Of a stretch of DNA of 47,073 nucleotides, positions 26,270 through 33,711 are shown piece by piece. Both the position numbers and the translations under genes were made by a program. The notes under the pieces were generated by a model, which did no database searches, had not been told where the DNA came from, and saw only the letters and a list, made by a program, of their open reading frames with translations. Source of the stretch: a beta proteobacterium AAP65 (GTDB lineage: Bacteria > Pseudomonadota > Gammaproteobacteria > Burkholderiales > Burkholderiaceae_C); NCBI GenBank assembly GCA_001295865.1, contig LJHW01000066.1:1-47073 (forward strand), read 5' to 3'. How positions within the stretch are numbered: the stretch's first letter is position 1; each line of letters begins with the position of its first letter.

Positions 26270-28087
26270 CTACGCCGCCCAGCTGTCCCTGAGCGTGGTG
26301 ATGCGATTGAAGACCGGCGCCCCGGCGCGGTGCTCGACGCGGTCGCTGATGAAGTAGCCGTGGCGCTCGAACTGGTAACGCGCCTCGGCCGGCGCGCCGG
26401 CCAGCGAAGGTTCGAGCCAGCCCTGCGTGACCACCTTGCTCTTCGGGTTCAGCACCGTCAGGTGGTCGCGGCCGCCGGCTTCGGGCTGGGGCTCGCTGTA
26501 GAGGCGGTCGTAGAGGTTCAGCGTGGTCGGCACGCCGTCGGCGGCGGCCACCCAGGTGATGGTGCCCTTGACCTTCACTGCATCGGCGCCCGGGGTGCCG
26601 CTGCGGGTGTCGGGCACCACGCGGGCCAGTACCTTCTCGACGGCACCCGTGGCCGGGTTCGTCTCGCAGCCCGTGCATTCGACCACCAGGCCGTACTTCA
26701 GGCGCACCTTGTTGCCTGGGAAGAGACGGAAGAAGCCCTTGGGCGGCTCCGCCTCGAAATCATCGCGCTCGATCCAGAGTTCCCGGCCCAGCATGAAGCG
26801 GCGCTCGCCCAGTTCCGGCCGGGCCGGGTGGGCGGGGGCGCTGCAGGGCTCCAGGTGGTCGTCGCTGCCGTAGATCTCGGCCCAGTTGGTGAGCTCCAGC
26901 TTGAGCGGGTCGAGCACGGCCATCGCGCGCGGCGCCTGGCCTTCCAGGTCGTTGCGCAGGCAGCCGTCGAGCACGCTGTAGTCGAGCCAGATGTTGCTCT
27001 TGCTGGCACCGCTGCCGTCGGCCATGGCGCGGATGGCCGCCGGCGTGTAGCCGCGTCGGCGCATGCCGAAGAGCGTGGGCATGCGCGGGTCGTCCCAGCC
27101 GGCCACGTGCCCTTCTTCCACCAGCTGGCGCAGCTTGCGTTTGCTGGTGACCACGTAGCTCAGGTTCAGGCGCCCGAACTCGTGCTGCTTGGGCAGCGGG
27201 TGGGCCAGCAGGCCTAGCGTGGCCAGGTTCTCCAGCAGCCAGTCGTAGAAGGGGCGCTGGTCTTCGAACTCCAGCGTGCAGATGCTGTGGGTGATCTGCT
27301 CCAGCGCGTCTTCGATGGGGTGTGCGTAGGTGTACATCGGGTAGATGCACCAACGGTCGCCGGTGTTGTGGTGGGTGGCGCGCTTGATGCGGTAGAGCGT
27401 CGGGTCGCGCAGGTTGATGTTGGGCGAGGCCAGGTCGATCTTGGCGCGCAGCACGGCGGCACCATCAGCCAGCTCGCCATCGCGCATCTGGCGCAGGCGG
27501 GCCAGGTTCTCTTCGGGGGTGCGGCTCCGGTAGGCGCTGGGCGTGCCGGGCGTGGTGAAGTCGCCGCGGTTCGCGCGCATCTCTTCGGCGCTCTGCTCGT
27601 CCACATAGGCCAGGCCGGCCGTCACCAGCGCCTCGGCGGCCCGGTACATGAAATCGAAATAGTGGCTGGCGTAGAAGAGGTGGCTGGTGGTCTGTCCGCC
27701 GACCTCGGCGTTCCAGTCAAAGCCCAGCCAGTGCACGGCTTCCTTGATGGCGTCGACGTACTCCTGCTCTTCCTTCTCGGGGTTGGTGTCGTCGAAGCGC
27801 AGGTGGCAGACGCCGCCGTAGTCACGCGCCAGGCCGAAGTTCAGGCAGATGCTCTTGGCGTGGCCCACGTGCAGGTAGCCGTTGGGCTCGGGCGGGAATC
27901 GGGTGCGGATCTTCGCCGCATCCAGCGGGCCAGCGGCGTGGTGGGCCGCATCACCCGGCGTGCCGGCGAAATGGCGGCCTTGGTAGGTGCCCGCTTCCAG
28001 ATCGCGCTCGATGATGCCGCGCAGGAAGTTGCTGGGCTTGGGCGCCGCAGTGGCGCCGGGCGAGGATTTTTTCGGGTCGGAGGCCAT
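26270..28087 (-). CDS. glnS: Glutaminyl-tRNA synthetase
   Basis: 605 aa from the ATG at 28087, longer than the 554 aa of E. coli because of an N-terminal Lys/Ala/Gly-rich extension and some insertions. Class I signature: FPPEPNGYLHVGHAKSICLNFG (HIGH box as HVGH) and the KMSKS equivalent VVTSKRKLRQLVEEG. The recognition segments RFDDTNPEKEEQEYVDAI and YDFCTYPMYTYAHPIED-like IYPMYTYAHPIEDALEQITHS are also present, followed by the C-terminal beta-barrel anticodon domain. It charges tRNA-Gln directly. Likely first gene of glnS-DUF3016-FKBP. Confidence 0.97.
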   Translation of the reverse strand: MASDPKKSSPGATAAPKPSNFLRGIIERDLEAGTYQGRHFAGTPGDAAHHAAGPLDAAKIRTRFPPEPNGYLHVGHAKSICLNFGLARDYGGVCHLRFDDTNPEKEEQEYVDAIKEAVHWLGFDWNAEVGGQTTSHLFYASHYFDFMYRAAEALVTAGLAYVDEQSAEEMRANRGDFTTPGTPSAYRSRTPEENLARLRQMRDGELADGAAVLRAKIDLASPNINLRDPTLYRIKRATHHNTGDRWCIYPMYTYAHPIEDALEQITHSICTLEFEDQRPFYDWLLENLATLGLLAHPLPKQHEFGRLNLSYVVTSKRKLRQLVEEGHVAGWDDPRMPTLFGMRRRGYTPAAIRAMADGSGASKSNIWLDYSVLDGCLRNDLEGQAPRAMAVLDPLKLELTNWAEIYGSDDHLEPCSAPAHPARPELGERRFMLGRELWIERDDFEAEPPKGFFRLFPGNKVRLKYGLVVECTGCETNPATGAVEKVLARVVPDTRSGTPGADAVKVKGTITWVAAADGVPTTLNLYDRLYSEPQPEAGGRDHLTVLNPKSKVVTQGWLEPSLAGAPAEARYQFERHGYFISDRVEHRAGAPVFNRITTLRDSWAA

Positions 28088-28347
28088 GCGTTCGCCGGGG
28101 CAACGGAGGCGGCAGATTCTATCGGGCGCCCCGCGCTGGAACTTGAGGGCTCCAAGCCGGCAGAACGCCACGGAAACCAGGGTGTCCTCCGCAGCGGCGG
28201 TATCTCTGCTCAAGCGGCCGGGCAGGCTGCCGAAAAGAAATCATCGGGGCTGCGGCTCGCGCCCAGTGGGTCCGGGCCGTGGCACACGAAGCCGGGGTCC
28301 TGCCCACCCGGGTGCAGGGCCGCCGCCGTCTTTACGAGAAACCTCGC
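28088..28347. other. Divergent intergenic region between glnS and the chemoreceptor gene
   Basis: 260 bases with no supported gene. It must hold the glnS promoter on the left-hand side and, on the right, a possible flagellar sigma-factor promoter (28210-28236). The chemoreceptor leader would be about 100 bases long. Confidence 0.5.
28210..28236 (+). promoter_or_regulatory. Possible sigma-28 (FliA) promoter of the chemoreceptor gene
   Basis: TCAAGCGG, 11 bases, GCCGAAAA. The second block matches the sigma-28 -10 consensus GCCGATAA at seven of eight positions and the spacing is exact, while the first block matches TAAAGTTT at only four of eight. Chemoreceptor genes are common FliA targets, which supports the call. 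Confidence 0.45.
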
Positions 28348-30156
28348 ATGAATGCCTTGAACAACCTGAACCTCGGCCCGCGCCTCGGCGTGGCCTTCGC
28401 CGTCGTCATCGCCATTGCGGCGATGGTGGTGGGCATCGGCATCAACCGCCTGGCCTCGATCACCTCGGAAATCGTGCTCATCGGCGAGGACCGGGTGCCC
28501 AAGGTCGTGAAGGCCTCGGCCATCGCCGACGACGTGAACCTCGTGGCGCGCGAACTGCGCAATGCGCTCATCTTCAGTGACGACCAGAAGGTCAACGCTG
28601 CGATCGAAGCGGCGCAGGGCGCGCGCGACCGCATCACCAAGACGCTGGAGGACATCGCCCCCACCGTCACGACGGAACATGGCCGCAAGGCTCTGGCCGA
28701 AGTGACCGAGGCCCGCGCCGCCTACGCCCCGGTGCAGCAGCGTTTCATCGACATGGTGAACGCCGGTGAAAAGGCCACGGCCGGCACGCTGCTTGAAACC
28801 CAGTTGCGCCCAGCCCAACTGGCCTACATCGGCGCGCTGACGAAGTTCAAGGCACTGGAGATCGACCTCATCACCCAGGCCGCCAAGGATGGACAAAGCC
28901 GCTACGAGGCAGCGCGTGTGCTCATGTTCTCGCTGCTGCTGGCCATGGCCGCGGCCGGCGGTTTGCTGGGTTGGTGGATCACACGTTCCATCACCGGCCC
29001 CATCCTGGCCGCCGTGAATGTGGCGGAACGCGTGGCCGAGGGCGACCTGGGTTCGCGCATCGAGGTGCAAGGCAAGGACGAAACCGCCCGCCTGCTGGTC
29101 GCCTTGAAGCGCATGAACGAAGCGCTGGTGCGCATCGTCAGCACCGTGCGCAACAGCAGCGACAGCATCGCCACCGGCAGCGCCGAGATCGCCAGCGGCA
29201 ACGCCGATCTCAGCCAGCGCACCGAAGAGCAGGCCAGCGCGCTGGAAGAAACCGCGGCCTCGATGGAACAGCTGGGCAGCACCGTCAAGCAGAACGCCGA
29301 CAACGCCCGCCAGGCCAACCAACTGGCCATGAGCGCCAGCACCGTGGCCCTCCAGGGCGGTGAGGTGGTGGGCCAGGTCGTCGACACGATGAAGGGCATC
29401 AACGACAGCAGCCGCAAGATCGCCGACATCATCAGCGTCATCGACGGCATCGCCTTCCAGACCAACATCCTGGCGCTGAACGCCGCGGTGGAAGCCGCGC
29501 GCGCCGGTGAACAGGGCCGCGGCTTCGCGGTAGTGGCCTCTGAGGTGCGCAGCCTGGCGCAGCGCAGCGCCGATGCGGCCAAGGAGATCAAGAGCCTGAT
29601 CACCGCCAGCGTCGAGCGCGTGGAACAGGGCACGGCGCTGGTCGACCGCGCCGGCAGCACGATGGAAGAGGTGGTGACCGCCATCCGCCGCGTGACCGAC
29701 ATCATGGGCGAGATCAGCAGCGCCAGCACCGAGCAGAGCCAGGGCGTCAGCCAGGTGGGCGAAGCCGTGAGCCAGATGGACCAGGTGACGCAGCAGAACG
29801 CTGCGCTGGTGGAGCAGAGCGCCGCCGCTGCCGACAGCCTGAAGCAGCAGGCGCAGCAGCTCGTGTCGGCGGTGGCCGTGTTCAAGCTCGGCCAGGACGG
29901 CCACGTCCCGGCCGTGCACGGGGCCCCGCCGGTGGAGTCGTCCCACACGCCTGCGGCCACCCGGCCGGCCGGTATGCCCGCCCCGAAGGCCAAGGCCGTG
30001 ACGGTGGAACGCCGCGGCCCGAACCGCGCCACCAACGTGACACGCCCCGACTTCAGCAGCCGCAAGCCGAGTGCACCCGCCGCGGCACCCAGCCCGGCAC
30101 CGGCGGCCGAGCCGGCGGCACGCACGGGTACCACCGACGAGTGGGAATCTTTCTGA
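28348..30156 (+). CDS. Methyl-accepting chemotaxis protein with C-terminal CheR-docking-like tail
   Basis: 602 aa from the ATG at 28348. Membrane helix 1 (about 11-33) and helix 2 (about 190-212, MFSLLLAMAAAGGLLGWW) flank a periplasmic four-helix-bundle sensor. A HAMP domain (about 213-266) leads into the signalling domain with the conserved hairpin tip segment FQTNILALNAAVEAARAGEQ followed by GRGFAVVASEVRSLAQRSA. The last 60 residues are a Pro/Ala linker ending in EWESF, which fits the xWxxF pentapeptide that tethers CheR/CheB, as NWETF does in E. coli Tar. The ligand cannot be read from the sequence. No che genes are in the window. Confidence 0.95.
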   Translation: MNALNNLNLGPRLGVAFAVVIAIAAMVVGIGINRLASITSEIVLIGEDRVPKVVKASAIADDVNLVARELRNALIFSDDQKVNAAIEAAQGARDRITKTLEDIAPTVTTEHGRKALAEVTEARAAYAPVQQRFIDMVNAGEKATAGTLLETQLRPAQLAYIGALTKFKALEIDLITQAAKDGQSRYEAARVLMFSLLLAMAAAGGLLGWWITRSITGPILAAVNVAERVAEGDLGSRIEVQGKDETARLLVALKRMNEALVRIVSTVRNSSDSIATGSAEIASGNADLSQRTEEQASALEETAASMEQLGSTVKQNADNARQANQLAMSASTVALQGGEVVGQVVDTMKGINDSSRKIADIISVIDGIAFQTNILALNAAVEAARAGEQGRGFAVVASEVRSLAQRSADAAKEIKSLITASVERVEQGTALVDRAGSTMEEVVTAIRRVTDIMGEISSASTEQSQGVSQVGEAVSQMDQVTQQNAALVEQSAAAADSLKQQAQQLVSAVAVFKLGQDGHVPAVHGAPPVESSHTPAATRPAGMPAPKAKAVTVERRGPNRATNVTRPDFSSRKPSAPAAAPSPAPAAEPAARTGTTDEWESF

Positions 30157-30190
30157 GCCCGACGCGCTGAGGCGCGCAACCGGACAAGAA

Positions 30191-30213
30191 AAAGGCGGCC
30201 CGCGGGCCGCCTT
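30191..30213. terminator. Bidirectional Rho-independent terminator between the chemoreceptor gene and acnB
   Basis: AAAGGCGGCCC pairs with GGGCCGCCTTT around a one-base loop or a shorter stem with GCG loop. T runs lie on both strands (CTTTTCC to the right, a run of A on the left). It lies between convergent genes and can serve both. Confidence 0.85.
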
Positions 30214-30251
30214 TTCCGTTCAGGGCCCGCAGGCCCCGGAACGCTGCAAGC

Positions 30252-32855
30252 TCAGCAGCTGGCGGCCGGCGCCACCGAGCGCGCGGTTTCCGCGTACTCC
30301 TCGATCTGGTCGAAGTTCATGTAGCGGTAGACGCGGTCGCCGTCCTTGTTGATCACGCCCATGTCGGCGTGGTACTCGGCCACCGTGGGCAGCCGGCCCA
30401 GCTTGGAGGCGATGGCCGCCAGTTCGGCCGATGCCAGGAACACGTTGGTGTTCTTGCCCAGGCGGTTGGGGAAGTTGCGCGTGCTGGTGCTCACCACGGT
30501 GGCGCCTTCACGCACCTGGGCCTGGTTGCCCATGCACAGGCTGCAGCCCGGCATTTCGGTGCGCGCACCGGCGGCGCCGAAGTTGGCGTAGTGGCCTTCC
30601 TTGATGAGCTCGCTCTCGTCCATCTTGGTGGGCGGGGCCACCCACAGCTTCACCGGGATGTCGCGCTTGCCATCCAGCAGCTTGGCCGCGGCGCGGAAGT
30701 GGCCGATGTTGGTCATGCAGCTGCCGATGAAGGCCTCGTCGATCTTGGTGCCCGCCACTTCCGACAGGAACTTGGCGTCGTCGGGGTCGTTCGGGCAGCA
30801 GAGGATGGGCTCCTTGATGGTGTCCATGTCGATCTCGACCACGTGCGCGTACTCGGCATCGGCATCGGCTTCCAGCAGCGTGGGCGCGGCCAGCCACTCT
30901 TCCATCTTGGCGATGCGGCGCTCGATGCTGCGCTTGTCGGCGTAGCCGTTGGCGATCATGTTCTTCAGCAGCACGATGTTGCTGTTGAGGTACTCGATGA
31001 TCGGTTCCTTGTTCAGCTTGATGGTGCAGCCGGCGGCGCTGCGCTCGGCGCTGGCATCGCTGAGCTCGAAGGCCTGTTCCACCTTCAGGTTGGGCAGGCC
31101 CTCGATCTCCAGGATGCGACCCGAGAACTCGTTGACCTTGCCGCTCTTGGCCACCGTCAGCAGGCCCTGCTTGATCGCGAACAGCGGAATGGCGTGCACC
31201 AGGTCGCGCAGCGTCACGCCCGGCTGCATGGTGCCCTTGAAGCGCACCAGCACGCTCTCGGGCATGTCCAGCGGCATCACGCCGGTGGCGGCACCGAAGG
31301 CCACCAGGCCCGAGCCGGCCGGGAAGCTGATGCCGATGGGGAAACGCGTGTGGCTGTCGCCGCCGGTGCCCACGGTGTCGGGCAGCAGCATGCGGTTGAG
31401 CCAGCTGTGGATGATGCCGTCGCCTGGCTTCAGGCTGATGCCGCCGCGGTTGCTGATGAAGGCCGGCAGCTCGCGGTGCGTCTTCACGTCCACGGGCTTC
31501 GGGTAGGCCGCGGTGTGGCAGAAGCTCTGCATCACCAGGTCGGCGCTGAAGCCCAGGCAGGCCAGGTCTTTCAGCTCGTCGCGGGTCATCGGGCCCGTGG
31601 TGTCCTGGCTGCCCACGCTGGTCATGCGCGGCTCGCAGTAGGTGCCCGGGCGCATGCCGGTGCCTTCGGGCAGGCCGCAGGCGCGGCCCACCATCTTCTG
31701 CGCCAGCGTGTAGCCAGCCTTCGTGGCCACGGGCGGCGTGGGCAGGCGGAAGATGGTGCTGGCCGGCAGGCCCAGGAACTCGCGCGCCTTGGCCGTGAGG
31801 CTGCGGCCGATGATCAGGTTGATGCGGCCGCCGGCGCGCACTTCGTCGAACAGCACATCGCTGCGCAGCTTGAACTCGGTGACGGTGCTGCCCGCCTTGG
31901 TGATCTTGCCGGCGTAGGGGTGGATGTCGATGACATCGCCCATCTCCAGCTGGCTCACGTCCAGCTCGATGGGCAGCGCGCCGCTGTCTTCCTGGGTGTT
32001 GAAGAAGATCGGGGCGATCTTGCCGCCCAGCGTGACGCCGCCAAAGCGCTTGTTCGGCACGAAGGGAATGTCTTGCCCCGTGGCCCAGATCACGCTGTTG
32101 GTGGCGCTCTTGCGGCTGGAGCCCGTGCCCACCACGTCGCCCACGTAGGCCACGAGATGGCCGTTTTTCTTCAGGTCTTCGATGAACTGCATCGGCCCGC
32201 GCTTGCCGTCTTCTTCAGGCTTGAAGGCCGCGCCGGCGCGCGTGTTCTTCAGCATCGCCAGGTAGTGCAGCGGGATGTCGGGGCGGCTCCAGGCGTCGGG
32301 CGCGGGGCTCAGGTCGTCGGTGTTGGTTTCGCCGGGCACCTTGAAGACGGTGACGGTGATGGTCTGCGGCACCTCGGGGCGGGTGGTGAACCACTCGGCC
32401 TCGGCCCAGCTCTTCATCACCTCTTGCGCCTTGGCGTTGCCGGCCTTGGCCTTCACGGCCACGTCGTTGAAGAAGTCGAACATCAAGAGCGTCTTCTTCA
32501 GGCCTTCGGCCGCGACACCGGCCACTTCGGTGTCTTCCAGCAGCTCGATGAGCGGGTGCACGTTGTAGCCGCCGACCATGGTGCCCAGCAGCTCGGTGGC
32601 CTTGGCCTTGCTCACCAGTGCCACGGCGATGTCGCCGTGCGCCACGGCGGCCAGGAAGCTGGCCTTGACCTTGGCCGCGTCGTCCACGCCCGGGGGCACG
32701 CGGTGCGTGAGCAGGTCCAGCAGGAAGGCTTCTTCACCGGCGGGCGGGGCCTTGATCAGCTCGATCAGCGCAGCGACCTGCTTCGCATCGAGCGGCAGCG
32801 GCGGGATGCCGAGCGCAGCGCGTTCGGCGACATGTTGGCGGTAGGCTTGCAGCAT
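30252..32855 (-). CDS. acnB: Aconitate hydratase B
   Basis: 867 aa, matching E. coli AcnB (865). It converts citrate to isocitrate and acts on 2-methyl-cis-aconitate. The N-terminal HEAT-like domain begins MLQAYRQHVAERAALGIPPL; the swivel domain has TNTDDLSPAPDAWSRPDIPLH and GTGSSRKSATNSV. The catalytic part has VGTGGDSHTRFPIG and the [4Fe-4S] ligands: one Cys in GSCMTNIGHFR and two in PGCSLCMGN near the C-terminus. AGGAG lies nine bases before the ATG. Upstream, only 38 bases separate it from vapC in the same direction, with no promoter visible. Confidence 0.98.
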   Translation of the reverse strand: MLQAYRQHVAERAALGIPPLPLDAKQVAALIELIKAPPAGEEAFLLDLLTHRVPPGVDDAAKVKASFLAAVAHGDIAVALVSKAKATELLGTMVGGYNVHPLIELLEDTEVAGVAAEGLKKTLLMFDFFNDVAVKAKAGNAKAQEVMKSWAEAEWFTTRPEVPQTITVTVFKVPGETNTDDLSPAPDAWSRPDIPLHYLAMLKNTRAGAAFKPEEDGKRGPMQFIEDLKKNGHLVAYVGDVVGTGSSRKSATNSVIWATGQDIPFVPNKRFGGVTLGGKIAPIFFNTQEDSGALPIELDVSQLEMGDVIDIHPYAGKITKAGSTVTEFKLRSDVLFDEVRAGGRINLIIGRSLTAKAREFLGLPASTIFRLPTPPVATKAGYTLAQKMVGRACGLPEGTGMRPGTYCEPRMTSVGSQDTTGPMTRDELKDLACLGFSADLVMQSFCHTAAYPKPVDVKTHRELPAFISNRGGISLKPGDGIIHSWLNRMLLPDTVGTGGDSHTRFPIGISFPAGSGLVAFGAATGVMPLDMPESVLVRFKGTMQPGVTLRDLVHAIPLFAIKQGLLTVAKSGKVNEFSGRILEIEGLPNLKVEQAFELSDASAERSAAGCTIKLNKEPIIEYLNSNIVLLKNMIANGYADKRSIERRIAKMEEWLAAPTLLEADADAEYAHVVEIDMDTIKEPILCCPNDPDDAKFLSEVAGTKIDEAFIGSCMTNIGHFRAAAKLLDGKRDIPVKLWVAPPTKMDESELIKEGHYANFGAAGARTEMPGCSLCMGNQAQVREGATVVSTSTRNFPNRLGKNTNVFLASAELAAIASKLGRLPTVAEYHADMGVINKDGDRVYRYMNFDQIEEYAETARSVAPAASC

Positions 32856-32893
32856 GGGGTGCTCCTGGGAAAAACGGGGGTGAATGTGCGGGC

Positions 32894-33295
32894 TCAGGCT
32901 GACGGAACGATGACCTTCAGGCCCTTGAAGTAATCACGGAAGAAGCCCGCGTCGAAGGTGATGAGGCCGTCGCACTGCAGCAGGGCGTGCGCGCCGACCA
33001 GGAAATCAGGGATGGTGCGCTCGCGCCGGCCGCCCCGCTGGCGGTAGCGCCTTTGCATCTCGCCAGCGCGCAGCGCGGCCTTGGCTTCGATGGGCAGGTA
33101 GACCAGGCCCGCGTCTTCAAGAAACTGCAGCACGTCGCTGCCCTGCTTGAGCGCGGTGCACACCTCGGCCAGCACCACGTCGCACAGCACCACCGGGCCG
33201 GCGTGCAGAGCGTCGCGCAGCGCGTCGGCCGAGGCTGCGGTGCGCGGGCCATCGCCCAGCAACTCGATCAGCGCGGAAGAGTCGACAGCGATCAA
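32894..33295 (-). CDS. vapC: PIN-domain ribonuclease toxin, VapC-like
   Basis: 133 aa from a TTG at 33295 overlapping the antitoxin stop (TTGA). The acidic PIN residues are in place: D5 (IAVDSSALIELL), E44 (LAEVCTAL), D97 (IPDFLVGAHALLQCD) and D115 (ITFDAGFF). The toxin should cleave specific RNAs, often tRNA, when freed from its antitoxin. Length and motif order fit VapC. Translation is coupled to the preceding AbrB-type antitoxin. It is followed after 38 bases by acnB on the same strand. Confidence 0.9.
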   Translation of the reverse strand: MIAVDSSALIELLGDGPRTAASADALRDALHAGPVVLCDVVLAEVCTALKQGSDVLQFLEDAGLVYLPIEAKAALRAGEMQRRYRQRGGRRERTIPDFLVGAHALLQCDGLITFDAGFFRDYFKGLKVIVPSA

Positions 33296-33555
33296 GCCGG
33301 CTCGTCCTCGGGCGGCAGGTAGGGGTCGCCGGGGGCGCGGCCGCGGATGGCGCGCAGCGCTTCGTCGGTGCTGGCGAAGCCGTCGAGCTTGAAACGGCCG
33401 CGCAGGCGCGAGATGGCGTCGTCGACGTTCTTGCGCAGGATGATGCGGCTGCCGTCGAGCTCGACCTTCAGCTGCGTGCCCTTGGTCAGGCCCAGGGCAT
33501 CACGCACGGCCTTGGGCAGGGTGATCTGCCCGCGTTCGGCAACGGTGGCTTCCAT
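33292..33555 (-). CDS. vapB: AbrB/MazE-type antitoxin of the VapC toxin
   Basis: 87 aa from the ATG at 33555 (AAAGG seven bases upstream); the frame is open to 33606 but that part overlaps the promoter. The swapped-hairpin DNA-binding domain reads TVAERGQITLPKAVRDALGL followed by KGTQLKVELDGSRIILRKN. The C-terminal part (FASTDEALRAIRGRAPGDPYLPPEDEPA) is the likely toxin-neutralising tail. The pair should autoregulate through the palindrome over its promoter. The acidic, Pro-rich end is typical of antitoxin tails that wrap the toxin. Confidence 0.9.
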   Translation of the reverse strand: MEATVAERGQITLPKAVRDALGLTKGTQLKVELDGSRIILRKNVDDAISRLRGRFKLDGFASTDEALRAIRGRAPGDPYLPPEDEPA

Positions 33556-33598
33556 GGATGGCCTTTCTCGGTGAGCCCCGGCTTGTCTGACAAAGTCG

Positions 33599-33619
33599 GT
33601 ATGCATGAACTATACATAC
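33599..33619. promoter_or_regulatory. Imperfect palindrome, probable vapBC operator
   Basis: GTATGCATG-AAC-TATACATAC. The two 9-base arms match at seven of nine positions and the site covers the -10 hexamer of the vapBC promoter. Autorepression by the VapBC complex at such AT-rich palindromes is usual in the family. Confidence 0.6.
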
Positions 33620-33637
33620 TTGGGGTGGTCGTCACAA
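33609..33637 (-). promoter_or_regulatory. vapBC promoter
   Basis: Reading leftwards: TTGTGA at 33637-33632, a 17-base spacer, and TATAGT at 33614-33609. This is close to the sigma-70 consensus. The leader to the vapB ATG is about 45 bases. If acnB lacks its own promoter, its mRNA would also begin here. Confidence 0.7.
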
Positions 33638-33711
33638 GGCGCGGCCCTGCTGGCAGGCGGGCCGCGTAGCATGCGCCGGCGCCACCCGCCTGCCCTTGCC
33701 TGAAGGCCGCC

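Noticed and set aside
30369..32933. 854-codon rightward frame opposite acnB
   Set aside because: Antisense shadow; the protein is compositionally biased and acnB is unambiguous on the other strand.
33667..33672. TAGCAT as promoter of the Ser/Thr kinase gene
   Set aside because: No -35 hexamer at the right distance, and the gene has a normal ribosome site 40 bases later; left unannotated as too weak.
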